Shown here piece after piece: positions 8,804-17,411 of a stretch of DNA of 64,000 bases. The stretch is from Roseovarius arcticus. GTDB lineage: Bacteria; Pseudomonadota; Alphaproteobacteria; Rhodobacterales; Rhodobacteraceae. Position 1 is the first letter of the stretch. Each line of letters opens with the position of its first letter. The stretch spans positions 3,472,001 to 3,536,000 of the forward strand of contig NZ_SZZN01000001.1 of NCBI RefSeq assembly GCF_006125015.1, written 5' to 3'. The notes under the pieces are model-generated. The model made no database searches. It was not told the DNA's origin and saw only the letters and a list, made by a program, of their open reading frames with translations. The position numbers were made by a program, and so were the translations under genes.

Positions 8804-8839
8804 AGCAAGCACCGGGTTTATTCCGGTGCTTGCTTTCTT
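8804..8839. terminator. Intrinsic terminator between cysE and the porin-like gene
   Basis: A perfect 12-base stem (AGCAAGCACCGG / CCGGTGCTTGCT, 8804-8815 and 8823-8834) with a 7-base loop is followed by TTCTT on the plus strand. It lies 46 bases after the cysE stop and just before the 3' end of the convergent gene, so it may serve both. Confidence 0.8.
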
Positions 8840-8853
8840 AGCAGGTCGGAACT

Positions 8854-9780
8854 TTAGAAAATGTTGTCGAACAAAGTAGACAGCGCGTTGTGACGGGGCG
8901 CCATGATACTGTCTGCTAAGCTGTTGAGTGGTGCGCCATTTTCACGGACACCCAGTGGGATCGTAATACCCAATCGGACGGTATCCACATCGGCATCCGA
9001 GCCGCCGGCATCCAGATTGGTCCGGGCCAATTCTAGCGAAATCTGCGCTGGCACGGTTGAGATCTGACGCAGATCGTAACTGGCGCCGATACCGTAGGAC
9101 GTGGCTTCAACATTCGCAGCGTCAAAATCGACGCGGCTGATGCCGCCAAAGCCCACAAAACCAGCCCCAAAATTATGGCTCGCGCCGATGCCATAGCTTG
9201 CCAAATTACTACCACTGGCATTTGTATTCAGATCACTCAGTTGCCAGTGACCGGCAATTTTGGTGTCTGCGGTCGGCGTGTAGGAGACATTGACGCCATA
9301 GTCGATCCAATCAGAGGAATTACCAACACCTGCAATCGACGCATCGGTCCAACCGATATTCGCCTCAGCCTGAATAGTCTGATTTCCGTAACCGCCAGTG
9401 AAGCCGTAGGATGTTGCGTCCGCATCCCCGGTCAGCAGCCCGTTTCCGTTAAAATCGGTATAGTCGACATAGCCGCCAAACATCGCGCCGGAGAAGGTCT
9501 GGTACTGCAATCTCAGCCCCAGATCTGAGACATTTATATCACCGCTACCCCCATCGGGATCGGCATGGACGAACGAGCCTTCGGCGCCGATGCTCCACCC
9601 GTTTTGAAATGCGAACTTTCCAATTCCATCAAGGGTATAACTGTTCAAATCACCGCCCCCATCCGAGGTGGTGGAATGGCCGTATCCTAATGTCGCGGCG
9701 CCGGAAATATCTTGGGCTAGGCTTGTGGTCGGGAATGCGAGCAATGCACATACCAACAGTCTGTTTGTTTTAATCGTCAC
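8854..9780 (-). CDS. Outer-membrane beta-barrel (porin-like) protein
   Basis: This 308-residue protein has a Sec signal peptide (MTIKTNRLLVCALLAFPTTSLAQ, cleavage expected after SLA). The mature part, rich in Gly, Ser, Asp and Asn, has alternating hydrophobic residues and repeated YGIGASYDL and YGFTGGY patterns, as expected of amphipathic beta-strands, and the chain ends in Phe, the usual outer-membrane sorting signal. It resembles Rhodobacteraceae porin-like proteins, but I cannot name the substrate. The start is GTG at 9780 with AGAGG about 9 bases upstream. It stands alone between two terminators, so it is probably monocistronic. Confidence 0.75.
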   Translation of the reverse strand: MTIKTNRLLVCALLAFPTTSLAQDISGAATLGYGHSTTSDGGGDLNSYTLDGIGKFAFQNGWSIGAEGSFVHADPDGGSGDINVSDLGLRLQYQTFSGAMFGGYVDYTDFNGNGLLTGDADATSYGFTGGYGNQTIQAEANIGWTDASIAGVGNSSDWIDYGVNVSYTPTADTKIAGHWQLSDLNTNASGSNLASYGIGASHNFGAGFVGFGGISRVDFDAANVEATSYGIGASYDLRQISTVPAQISLELARTNLDAGGSDADVDTVRLGITIPLGVRENGAPLNSLADSIMAPRHNALSTLFDNIF

Positions 9781-9927
9781 TGCATCTACCTCTTATTTTT
9801 TTATTGTCATTGTTAGATCTCTTGAATCACAAGAGCCCTCTTCTTAGCAACGTCTTTTCCTAAAAAACTACCGTCACTTCCCGTAAGAAAATATATGGTT
9901 AGATTTTTTTCGCAGATGAAATCACCA

Positions 9928-9952
9928 TAAAAAAACACGCCCGTAGGCGTGC
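9928..9952 (-). terminator. Intrinsic terminator of the pdh operon
   Basis: Read on the minus strand, the stem CACGCC-TACG-GGCGTG is followed by a T-tract (plus-strand A-run 9929-9935). It lies 46 bases beyond the pdhC stop and is a canonical Rho-independent terminator. Confidence 0.85.
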
Positions 9953-9997
9953 TTTTGTATTCTTATCTTACAGATTGTTATCCGTATAGCTATCTGA

Positions 9998-11302
9998 TCA
10001 CGCCAACATCACCATCGGATTTTCGAGGTTTTCAACAATGTGCTTGAGTAGATCGGCGCCCATAGCCCCGTCAATCACACGGTGATCAACGCTGAGGGTG
10101 ACAGACATGACTGTCGCAACGGCCAACTCGCCATCTTTGCCGACGACAGGCTTTTTAACACCTGCTCCAACGGCAAGGATAGCGCCTTGGGGTGGGTTGA
10201 TAACCGCATCGAAATTATCGATCCCGAACATGCCAAGATTCGAGATGGAAAAGCTACCACCTTGATACTCGTGCGGGGCGAGTTTGCGATCACGCGCGCG
10301 GCCTGCGAGATCCTTCATCTCGGCCGACAGGGCAGAAAGCGACTTCATGTCTGCGTCCCTTAGAACCGGGGTAAAGAGCCCGCCCTCGATAGCGACGGCG
10401 ACCGCGACGTCCGATGGTTTGAGCTGTAGCACGCGATCGCCTGCCCAGACGGCATTCGCCGCAGGCACAGATTGCAATGCCAATGCGCAGGCCTTGATGA
10501 TGAAGTCGTTGACGCTCAGCTTGACGCCGCGCGCTTCGAGTTGCTTGTTCAGATCGCCCCGAAACTTCAGCAATGCATCCAAGCGAATGTCGCGGCGGAG
10601 GTAGAAATGCGGCACGGTCTGCTTCGCCTCGGTCAGGCGTGCGGCGATGGTGCGGCGCATACCGTCCAGCTTGACCTCGGTATACTCACGATCCGCGTAG
10701 ATCTTGGCGACGGCATCGGCAGATTGGCCTACTGGCGTTGGTGCGGTCGCAGCAGGCGCGCCCACGGTGTCCGACTTGGCAACGCTTGCCTTCTTGGTCG
10801 GCTCCGCGCCCTCGACGTCAGCCTTGACGATGCGGCCATGCGGGCCCGAGCCGTCAATCTGACTCAGGTCCAGGCCCTTGTCCGCCGCGATGCGGCGCGC
10901 GAGAGGCGAGGCAAAGATGCGCTCGCCATCGGCACTCATGGGTGCTTCGGTTTCTGTCGGCGTAGCGCCTTTAGCCTCAGATTCCGGCGCAGAATCCTCA
11001 ACTTTTTCCTTTTCAGGCGCGGGTGCGCTGCCCGCGTCTTTGATGTCGCCTGCGCTCTCGCCCTCTTCTAACAGCACGGCGATAGCGGTGTTCACTTTCA
11101 CCCCTTCGGTGCCGGCCTCGATCAGAATCTTTCCTATTGTTCCCTCGTCAACGGCCTCGAATTCCATCGTCGCCTTGTCGGTCTCGATCTCGGCTAGCAG
11201 GTCACCGGAGGACACGGTATCGCCCTCCTTAACCAGCCATTTGGACAGTGTGCCCTCCTCCATCGTGGGGGAAAGGGCGGGCATCAGAATTTGTATCGGC
11301 AT
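9998..11302 (-). CDS. pdhC: Pyruvate dehydrogenase E2, dihydrolipoyllysine acetyltransferase
   Basis: This 434-residue core subunit of the pyruvate dehydrogenase complex transfers the acetyl group from lipoamide to CoA. One lipoyl domain (1-80) has the modified Lys43 in [10 protein letters not shown]. An acidic Ala/Pro linker leads to the peripheral-subunit-binding domain (about 128-165, [16 protein letters not shown]), then the catalytic domain with His407 and Asp411 in [10 protein letters not shown]. The gene is last in pdhA-pdhB-pdhC, 12 bases after pdhB. Its first 87 residues are nearly identical to those of pdhB. Confidence 0.97.
   Translation of the reverse strand: MPIQILMPALSPTMEEGTLSKWLVKEGDTVSSGDLLAEIETDKATMEFEAVDEGTIGKILIEAGTEGVKVNTAIAVLLEEGESAGDIKDAGSAPAPEKEKVEDSAPESEAKGATPTETEAPMSADGERIFASPLARRIAADKGLDLSQIDGSGPHGRIVKADVEGAEPTKKASVAKSDTVGAPAATAPTPVGQSADAVAKIYADREYTEVKLDGMRRTIAARLTEAKQTVPHFYLRRDIRLDALLKFRGDLNKQLEARGVKLSVNDFIIKACALALQSVPAANAVWAGDRVLQLKPSDVAVAVAIEGGLFTPVLRDADMKSLSALSAEMKDLAGRARDRKLAPHEYQGGSFSISNLGMFGIDNFDAVINPPQGAILAVGAGVKKPVVGKDGELAVATVMSVTLSVDHRVIDGAMGADLLKHIVENLENPMVMLA
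11040..11302 (-). repeat. Lipoyl-domain direct repeat, copy in pdhC
   Basis: The first 87 codons of pdhC match those of pdhB at 82 positions when the two translations are compared by eye, and the DNA is also strongly conserved. The other copy is at 12440-12700. Confidence 0.8.
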
Positions 11303-11314
11303 CGCTCTTTCTCC

Positions 11315-12700
11315 TTAGCGGTAGGTCACTTTATGCACCGCGTCCAAGACCTCTTTGGTCGAGGTCAGGGCCAGTCGTTCTAAGTTTGCTGCGTAGGGCA
11401 TGGGCACGTCCTTGCCGAGGCAATTGATAACGGGTGCGTCGAGGTAATCGAACGCGCGCTCCATAATGACGGCCGCCAGGTGGTTTCCGATGGACGCCAC
11501 TGGGAAGCCCTCTTCGACGGTCACGCAGCGATTGGTCTTCATCACGGACGCGATGACCGCGTCATAATCAATGGGGCGCAGGGTGCGCAGGTCGATGACC
11601 TCGGCCGAGATGCCGTCCTCTGCCAGTTTTTCGGCGGCTTCCATCGCGTAGGTCATGCCGATGCCAAAGCTGACGATTGTCACGTCCTCGCCTTCGCGCC
11701 AAATGCGCGCCTTGCCAAACGGCACGGTGTAGTCGTCCATCACCGGCACGTCGAATGCCTTGCCGTAAAGCATCTCGTTCTCGAGAAAGACCACTGGGTT
11801 CGGATCACGGATGGCCGTTTTCAGCAATCCCTTGGCGTCGGATGCTGAATAGGGCTGGACCACCTTTAGTCCGGGGATATGCGCGTACCAGGCGGCATAA
11901 TCCTGTGAGTGCTGGGCGCCGACGCGCGCCGCCGCACCATTGGGGCCGCGAAACACGATGGGGCACCCCATCTGGCCGCCCGACATATACAAAGTCTTGG
12001 CCGCCGAGTTCAGAATCTGGTCAATCGCCTGCATGGCGAAATTCCAAGTCATAAATTCCACGATGGGACGCAGACCTCCAAAGGCAGCGCCAACGCCAAT
12101 TCCGGCAAATCCATGCTCGGTGATCGGCGTGTCGATCACGCGTTTGTCGCCAAACTCTTGTAGCAGGTTCTGAGTGATCTTGTAGGCGCCCTGATACTCG
12201 GCCACTTCCTCGCCCATTATAAATACGTCGCCATCGCGGCGCATTTCCTCGGCCATTGCCTCGTTCAGCGCCTCGCGGACGGTCTGCTTTTTCGTCTCGG
12301 TGCCTTCAGGCCAATCTGGCGTGCTGTCTGGTTTCGGGGCTGCCGCCTTGGCCGGGATGGCCTTGTGCGCGTCCCGCTCAGGCTCGGATTCCTCGCCTGA
12401 CTTCGGCTCTTCTTTGGCGTCTTTCTTGGGCGCATCGCTGATGTCTTCCGCGCTTTCGCCTTCTTCCAGCATAACGGCGATGGCGGTGTTTACTTTCACC
12501 CCTTCGGTGCCGGCTTCGATCAAGATCTTGCCGATCGTGCCTTCGTCAACGGCCTCGAATTCCATCGTAGCCTTGTCGGTCTCGATCTCGGCGAGGATAT
12601 CACCGGAGGCGACGGTGTCGCCCTCCTTGACCAGCCATTTGGACAATGTCCCCTCTTCCATCGTGGGGCTGAGGGCGGGCATGAGAATCTCTATTGGCAT
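11315..12700 (-). CDS. pdhB: Pyruvate dehydrogenase E1 component, beta subunit with N-terminal lipoyl domain
   Basis: This 461-residue protein fuses a lipoyl domain (1-80, modified Lys43 in [10 protein letters not shown]) through an acidic Pro/Ala/Lys linker (about 88-135) to the transketolase-like E1-beta domain, with [37 protein letters not shown] and the C-terminal [17 protein letters not shown]. With PdhA it decarboxylates pyruvate using thiamine diphosphate. The extra lipoyl domain is a known alphaproteobacterial arrangement. It lies 12 bases after pdhA in the same operon. Confidence 0.97.
   Translation of the reverse strand: MPIEILMPALSPTMEEGTLSKWLVKEGDTVASGDILAEIETDKATMEFEAVDEGTIGKILIEAGTEGVKVNTAIAVMLEEGESAEDISDAPKKDAKEEPKSGEESEPERDAHKAIPAKAAAPKPDSTPDWPEGTETKKQTVREALNEAMAEEMRRDGDVFIMGEEVAEYQGAYKITQNLLQEFGDKRVIDTPITEHGFAGIGVGAAFGGLRPIVEFMTWNFAMQAIDQILNSAAKTLYMSGGQMGCPIVFRGPNGAAARVGAQHSQDYAAWYAHIPGLKVVQPYSASDAKGLLKTAIRDPNPVVFLENEMLYGKAFDVPVMDDYTVPFGKARIWREGEDVTIVSFGIGMTYAMEAAEKLAEDGISAEVIDLRTLRPIDYDAVIASVMKTNRCVTVEEGFPVASIGNHLAAVIMERAFDYLDAPVINCLGKDVPMPYAANLERLALTSTKEVLDAVHKVTYR
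12440..12700 (-). repeat. Lipoyl-domain direct repeat, copy in pdhB
   Basis: Partner of the repeat at 11040-11302. The two copies lie in direct orientation about 1.4 kb apart, close enough for recombination or gene conversion. Confidence 0.8.
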
Positions 12701-12712
12701 GTGGTCTCCTCC

Positions 12713-13723
12713 TCAGGCGTTCTGCGGCGCGATTTCAGCATAGATGTCCGTCCAAAGCTCGGCTGGGTCCGGCTCGGGGCTGTCCTTGGCGAATTCGGCG
12801 GATGCGTTGACGATCTTCTTGATCTCTTTGTCGACCGCCTTCAGATCATCCTCGGTTGCGTGCTTGCCGGTAAGCAGCAAGTCGCGCACATGCTCGATGC
12901 AGTCCTTTTCTTCGCGCATCTTCTGCACTTCGTCGCGGGTACGGTACTTGGCCGGGTCAGACATCGAATGGCCGCGATAGCGGTATGTCTTGATCTCTAG
13001 AATGTACGGACCTTTACCAGAACGGCAGTGCGCCACAGCCTTTTCACCAGCTTCTTTGACAGCCAGCACGTCCATACCATCGACAACCTCGCCGGGGATG
13101 CCGAACGCCTCGCCCCGCTTGTACAGCTCAGCACTGGAGGTGGAGCGCTTTTGCGCCGTGCCCATCGCATATTGGTTATTCTCTATGACAAAGATGACGG
13201 GCAGATCCCACAATTTGGCCATGTTGAACGTCTCGTAGACCTGTCCCTGATTGGCCGCGCCGTCGCCGAAATACGTAAACGTCACGCGATCATTGCCGCG
13301 ATACTTGTCGGAAAACGCGAGACCCGCGCCCAGCGGCACGTTCGCGCCGACGATGCCATGACCGCCGTAGAAATGCTTTTCTTTTGAGAACATATGCATC
13401 GAGCCGCCTTTGCCGCGGCTATAGCCATCCTGCCTGCCTGTCAGTTCGGCCATGACACCGTTCGGGTCCATGCCGCAGGCCAGCATGTGACCGTGATCGC
13501 GGTAGGTGGTGATGCGCTTGTCGCCCTCTTCGGCGGCGGCCTCCAAACCGACGACGACGGCCTCTTGCCCGATATAAAGATGGCAAAAGCCACCGATCAG
13601 GCCCATGCCATATAGCTGTCCTGCCTTCTCCTCGAATCGCCGGATCAGCAGCATGTCGTGATAATACGCCTTCAGTTCATCAGCCGAAGCGTTTGATTTG
13701 CTTGCTTTCTTCTGGGCAGCCAT
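12713..13723 (-). CDS. pdhA: Pyruvate dehydrogenase E1 component, alpha subunit
   Basis: This 336-residue protein binds thiamine diphosphate through the motif beginning GDGAANQGQVYE and ending VIENN. GGKGGSMHMF-like and YRYRGHSMSDPAKYR segments, typical of the E1-alpha active-site loops, are also present. A Lys/Ala/Ser-rich N-terminus (about 1-15) is family-typical. It is the first gene of pdhA-pdhB-pdhC, and the E3 subunit gene is not in this window. A promoter with an overlapping palindrome lies at 13760-13790. Confidence 0.97.
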   Translation of the reverse strand: MAAQKKASKSNASADELKAYYHDMLLIRRFEEKAGQLYGMGLIGGFCHLYIGQEAVVVGLEAAAEEGDKRITTYRDHGHMLACGMDPNGVMAELTGRQDGYSRGKGGSMHMFSKEKHFYGGHGIVGANVPLGAGLAFSDKYRGNDRVTFTYFGDGAANQGQVYETFNMAKLWDLPVIFVIENNQYAMGTAQKRSTSSAELYKRGEAFGIPGEVVDGMDVLAVKEAGEKAVAHCRSGKGPYILEIKTYRYRGHSMSDPAKYRTRDEVQKMREEKDCIEHVRDLLLTGKHATEDDLKAVDKEIKKIVNASAEFAKDSPEPDPAELWTDIYAEIAPQNA

Positions 13724-13759
13724 TGGCAGGTATCCCCTTGGTTGGCACAGTTGTCATGG

Positions 13760-13790
13760 ATAGTTTAACGCTAAACTATACGCGGCACAA
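13760..13790 (-). promoter_or_regulatory. pdhA promoter with overlapping palindromic operator
   Basis: On the minus strand a -35-like TTGTGC (13790-13785) is followed after 17 bases by a -10-like TAAACT (13767-13762). The perfect palindrome ATAGTTTA-ACGC-TAAACTAT (13760-13779, 8-base arms) covers the -10 element and part of the spacer. A repressor bound here would block RNA polymerase. The expected 5' leader is about 30 bases. Confidence 0.5.
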
Positions 13791-13846
13791 ACACTTGCGC
13801 GCCTCCAAGCATGATAGGCACTGCACCATGGCGGGGGCAAGCGATC

Positions 13847-14146
13847 TTAGCGGATGACGATTTCGTCGCTGCGCAACAGGCCGATCACAGCGCGCGCCTG
13901 CTCGTCCAGCAAATCCAGATCCAGATAAGTATCGGACAGCCGGTGCGTCAGGTTTTCCATCAACACAACCTCCGCATTCAACAGATCTAGCTGCACTTGC
14001 AACTCGCTGGCCTCGGCGTCGATCTCGGCGCGGCTGAATAGGCCAAAATCACCCTGCACAGCGGCAAACGTGAAATATGCACCCAGCGAGAAGGCGATGA
14101 CAAAGTAAACGAACACCCCCACAGGGAGATTTTTGCGATTAATCAC
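13847..14146 (-). CDS. ftsB: FtsB/DivIC-type septum formation initiator
   Basis: This 99-residue bitopic division protein has a short cytoplasmic N-terminus, a membrane segment (about residues 9-26, GVFVYFVIAFSLGAYFTFA), then a periplasmic coiled coil (about 40-75) and the family ending DLLDEQARAVIGLLRSDEIVIR. It should act in the FtsQ-FtsB-FtsL divisome subcomplex. I chose the GTG at 14146, which places the membrane segment near the N-terminus as in relatives. Longer readings add 72 unrelated residues and would overlap the divergent gene. The start is the least certain part. Confidence 0.85.
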   Translation of the reverse strand: MINRKNLPVGVFVYFVIAFSLGAYFTFAAVQGDFGLFSRAEIDAEASELQVQLDLLNAEVVLMENLTHRLSDTYLDLDLLDEQARAVIGLLRSDEIVIR

Positions 14147-14309
14147 TGGTCTTGCCTCAATGCTATGCCTCTGAGCGGGCCTTGTCGGTACCTTGTCATA
14201 TATGCCGCACCTAGGGAATCCCATTTCGCGGCAGCCAATCAATCGCGCGGTGGGCGTTGCAATCTTGTGCGTGCGCCGCGTAAATGCGCTCGCTAAAGGA
14301 GAGCCATCA

Positions 14310-15941
14310 ATGCCCCACACCCGCAATAGCGCATCCAGCGGCCCCCATTCCGAGACCGACACACACGCTATTACAAACCAGCCCGCACCGCGCGGCGATC
14401 TGGATTTGTGGGCAGATGATCCGGCCCTACAAGATCACGCGTTGGATACGGATCACGACCACCTCGCGCTCTTTGGCCGCAAGATGGGGCGCATGGGCAT
14501 GCGCGATGCCGGAATGGACGCAAACCGTCACCAGCCGGAGGCCCGTCTCTTTGACTCAGGCGGACGGCGGCTGGACGAAGTGGCGTATCACCCCGCCTAC
14601 CACACGCTGATGCAGGCCGGTCTCGGCGCCGGATATGCTTCATTGCCTTGGGAGGGGGCAGAGGGCGGCCATGCCACCCACGCCGCGATGGTGTATCTGG
14701 CATCGCAGGTCGAGCCGGGTGTTTGTTGCCCAATGGCGATGACCTACGCCGCTGTCCCGGCACTGCGCGCGTCCAGCACCCTCTTTGATACGTGGGTGCC
14801 AAAACTGACCGCGCGCCTTTACGATCCAGCGGTAAAGCCGTTGGCACAGAAGGCTGCGGCGACCATGGGCATGGCGCTGACCGAAAAACATTGCGGCTCA
14901 GACCTAAGCCAGGCCTCCACCCGCGCAGTGCGTGACGGCGACGCATACCGTCTGCGCGGTCACAAGTGGTTCTGCTCGGCCCCAATGTCGGACGGATTGG
15001 TAACGCTGGCGCAGACAAATGGCGGGCTGACCGCATTTCTGGTGCCTCGCTGGCTGGACGGCACACGAAATGCGGTTCACATTCAACGGCTGAAGGACAC
15101 GCTGGGCAACAAATCAAACGCCCTGGCCGAGATCGAATTTGCCGATGCGCTGGCGTATCCATTGGGCGATGAGGGTGACGGCCTGCGGCACATCATGACA
15201 ATGATCCACCACACCCGCCTCGACACCGCCATCGCCCCCGCCGGGCTGATGCGCGCAGCATTGGGTGCAGCGCACCATTGGACGCAGCACCGCAGCACCG
15301 CTGAGGGAAGGCTGATCGACCAACCACTCATGCAGAGCGTTCTTGCCGATCTGGCCCTAGACTGGGAGGGGGCGCTGGCACTGGGCCTAGGGGTCGCCCG
15401 CGCTTTCGATGACACCACGGAACAGGGCCGCGCCTTTGCCCGCCTCGGCGTTGCGCTGGCGAAATTTCTAGGAAGCAAGCTGTGCCCCGTCGTTGTCGGC
15501 GAGGCAATGGAGTGCCTGGGAGGCACCGGATACATTGAGGAGAGCGGCCTGCCGATGCTCTACCGCGAGGCGCCGATGAACGGGATCTGGCAGGGGTCCG
15601 GCAACGTCATATGCCTCGACATTCTGCGCACATTGCGCGCCGTCCCGATGGCGGGCGAAGTTCTAAGTGATGCACTCGGTGCAGTCACAGGCGAGTTTCG
15701 CCGCTATGATGCGGCCCTTCGCGCGCACATGGAGCGCTTTCCCCGCCTCCCTGACGAGGCGCAGGCGCGCTGGTATGCAGACAGCCTCGCGACGCTGCTG
15801 ACCGCGTCGGTCCTGATCCGGCAAGCGCCACCCGCGATCGCCGAGGCCTACATCGCCACCCGCCTGACCAGCGAGCGCGGCCGCACTCCCGGCGCGATCT
15901 CTGGTGTCGATACAGGCGCCATTCTTGCGCGGCTTGGCTGA
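14310..15941 (+). CDS. AidB-like acyl-CoA dehydrogenase
   Basis: This 543-residue flavoprotein of the AidB subgroup is longer than ordinary acyl-CoA dehydrogenases. The N-terminus has TNQPAPRGDLDLWADDPAL, as in AidB. The core has MALTEKHCGSDLSQASTRA, HKWFCSAPMSDG and RLKDTLGNKSNALAEIEF, and the C-terminal region GEAMECLGGTGYIEESGLP with EAPMNGIWQGSGNV. AidB responds to DNA alkylation in E. coli; in roseobacters the substrate is unknown. The start at 14310 has AAAGGAGA 8 bases upstream. No ada or alkB is visible nearby, so the role is not confirmed by context. Confidence 0.9.
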   Translation: MPHTRNSASSGPHSETDTHAITNQPAPRGDLDLWADDPALQDHALDTDHDHLALFGRKMGRMGMRDAGMDANRHQPEARLFDSGGRRLDEVAYHPAYHTLMQAGLGAGYASLPWEGAEGGHATHAAMVYLASQVEPGVCCPMAMTYAAVPALRASSTLFDTWVPKLTARLYDPAVKPLAQKAAATMGMALTEKHCGSDLSQASTRAVRDGDAYRLRGHKWFCSAPMSDGLVTLAQTNGGLTAFLVPRWLDGTRNAVHIQRLKDTLGNKSNALAEIEFADALAYPLGDEGDGLRHIMTMIHHTRLDTAIAPAGLMRAALGAAHHWTQHRSTAEGRLIDQPLMQSVLADLALDWEGALALGLGVARAFDDTTEQGRAFARLGVALAKFLGSKLCPVVVGEAMECLGGTGYIEESGLPMLYREAPMNGIWQGSGNVICLDILRTLRAVPMAGEVLSDALGAVTGEFRRYDAALRAHMERFPRLPDEAQARWYADSLATLLTASVLIRQAPPAIAEAYIATRLTSERGRTPGAISGVDTGAILARLG

Positions 15942-15949
15942 AGGCGCTT

Positions 15950-16086
15950 CAGAAAAGAGATTTTTTGCCTTCGGCGAGGATATTTATCCGCAAGAAGAAA
16001 GCCTGCCCGGTCTTCTTGCAGTCAAGTATCCCGGAGGCAGAAATGGAAATCCAGTAGGGTTTTCCGCGAGGGGGGCTAGCCCCCCC
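15950..16086. other. Intergenic element with GAGGATATTT motif and GC-rich palindrome
   Basis: Between two convergent genes lies CCTTCGGCGAGGATATTTAT (15969-15988), a type of phrase I recall as recurrent between Rhodobacteraceae genes, and the perfect palindrome GGGGGGCTAGCCCCCC (16070-16085). No ORF is convincing. The palindrome could end transcription from either side. Only one copy is present in this window. Confidence 0.35.
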
Positions 16087-16097
16087 GATTATGCAGC

Positions 16098-16991
16098 TTA
16101 TCCTGCGATGGATGCGGAATGAATACTGTCAATCGTTGCACCTATCGTCTGGTTGAATTCGGCGTCGCTCTGATCTGCCGAAAGCCCTTCGGTCAGCGCG
16201 CGGCTAAAGCTGGCGACGATGCCGCTGTTTTGCGCCAGACGACGGTTCGCCTCGTCCCGTGAATAGCCGCCCGAGAGGGCAACGACGCGCAAGACTGCGG
16301 GGTGTCGGGTCAGCGGGTCATAGCAGCCAGCCTTTTCGGGAAGGGTCAGTTTCAGCATCACCTCGGTGCCCGTCGGTAGCGCGTCCAGATGGCGGGTGAG
16401 CGCGTCCAGCAGCAACGCTTCCGCTTCGGCCTTATCATTGATCGAAATGGTGACTTCAGGCTCTATGATAGGAATCAGGCCGTGAGCCAAAATCTGGCGG
16501 CCCACCTCAAATTGCTGCGCGACGATGGCCTCGATTCCAGTAGCCGAGGCCGCATCTATGACCGAGCGCATCTTAGTGCCAAAAATACCCGCCCTGGCCG
16601 CCCGCGCGCACAGCGCGTCTAGATCTGGCATCGGCTTCATCAGGCGCACGCCATCCGATGCGTGCTCCAGACCCTTGTCAACCTTTAGGAACGGCACGAC
16701 TTCGCGCTCTTCCCACAGGTATTGCGCCGAGGGTTTGCCGCCTATTTCGCGGTCCATCGTCATCTCGAACAGGATTGCGCCAATAACTTTGGAGCCGTTG
16801 AAATCTGGCGCTTGGGCAATCCGCGCGCGCATAGCGTGGATTAGGTCAAACATTTCCGCCTCGGAGCTGTACGCATCCTCGGGCACGCCATAAAGCGCCA
16901 GCGCTTTGGGCGTCGAACCGCCGGATTGGTCCAACGCCGCAACAAAGCCGTTTCCGGCGCGGATTTTTTCGGCTTGGCGTTTATTGGTCAT
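16098..16991 (-). CDS. Fructose-bisphosphate aldolase, class I
   Basis: This 297-residue, metal-independent aldolase splits fructose 1,6-bisphosphate by a Schiff-base mechanism. It belongs to the bacterial class I group of about 295 residues. Visible signatures are FVAALDQSGGSTPKAL near the N-terminus, GILFEMTMDRE-like text (here GAILFEMTMDRE), IIEPEVTI, and VMLKLTLPEKAG, whose Lys is the likely Schiff-base residue, then VVALSGGYSRDEAN. I chose the ATG at 16991; an upstream reading adds 13 unlikely residues. With pgk downstream it forms a glycolysis/gluconeogenesis pair on the same strand. Confidence 0.94.
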   Translation of the reverse strand: MTNKRQAEKIRAGNGFVAALDQSGGSTPKALALYGVPEDAYSSEAEMFDLIHAMRARIAQAPDFNGSKVIGAILFEMTMDREIGGKPSAQYLWEEREVVPFLKVDKGLEHASDGVRLMKPMPDLDALCARAARAGIFGTKMRSVIDAASATGIEAIVAQQFEVGRQILAHGLIPIIEPEVTISINDKAEAEALLLDALTRHLDALPTGTEVMLKLTLPEKAGCYDPLTRHPAVLRVVALSGGYSRDEANRRLAQNSGIVASFSRALTEGLSADQSDAEFNQTIGATIDSIHSASIAG

Positions 16992-17067
16992 ATCGGTCTG
17001 GCTCCACCCTTTTCGTTCGCGCCTCTGCACATAAGCGAGCGGCGCAGCCGTTGCAATTGTGGTGGCG

Positions 17068-17355
17068 CTAACGGCTGGCGGTGAAGGCGGCGAGAAGGTC
17101 AGACAGCGATAGCTCGCTTACTCGCAAGGGCTGCTGGTCGATATTCGCCGAAATTAAGACGGGTGGTTGCCTATCCTCCAACCAGCCGACATGCGGGCCT
17201 AACTTAGCAACACTCAGATCCGTCTCAAGCCTGCTCGCCGTGATTTGCTCTCCTCCTAGGCCGCGCAGCATCATCGCTACCTCGGCAGGCGCTCGCAATT
17301 CATTTGCACATCGTCCAGTGCCAGCAACGATCGCCTCTTTGATCGTACGGGCCAA
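17068..17355 (-). CDS. Possible small hypothetical protein
   Basis: This 95-codon reading fills the gap between aldolase and pgk on the same strand. It would begin with TTG at 17355, with no clear ribosome-binding site; the first ATG codons come only at codons 28-29. The composition (KEAIVAGTGRCANELRAPAEV, ending LSLSDLLAAFTASR) is protein-like, but I recognise no family. An equally long antisense reading covers the same bases. It could be a real small gene, a remnant, or non-coding. Confidence 0.28.
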   Translation of the reverse strand: MARTIKEAIVAGTGRCANELRAPAEVAMMLRGLGGEQITASRLETDLSVAKLGPHVGWLEDRQPPVLISANIDQQPLRVSELSLSDLLAAFTASR

Positions 17356-17411
17356 CTAATTGCAGCGCGGCCTAGCCTGAGCGACGATTGAAATCGCCCG
17401 CGGCCCGTGGA

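Noticed and set aside
14371..15162. 263-codon minus-strand frame in the AidB-like gene
   Set aside because: Arg/Pro-rich shadow; the AidB motifs are on the plus strand.
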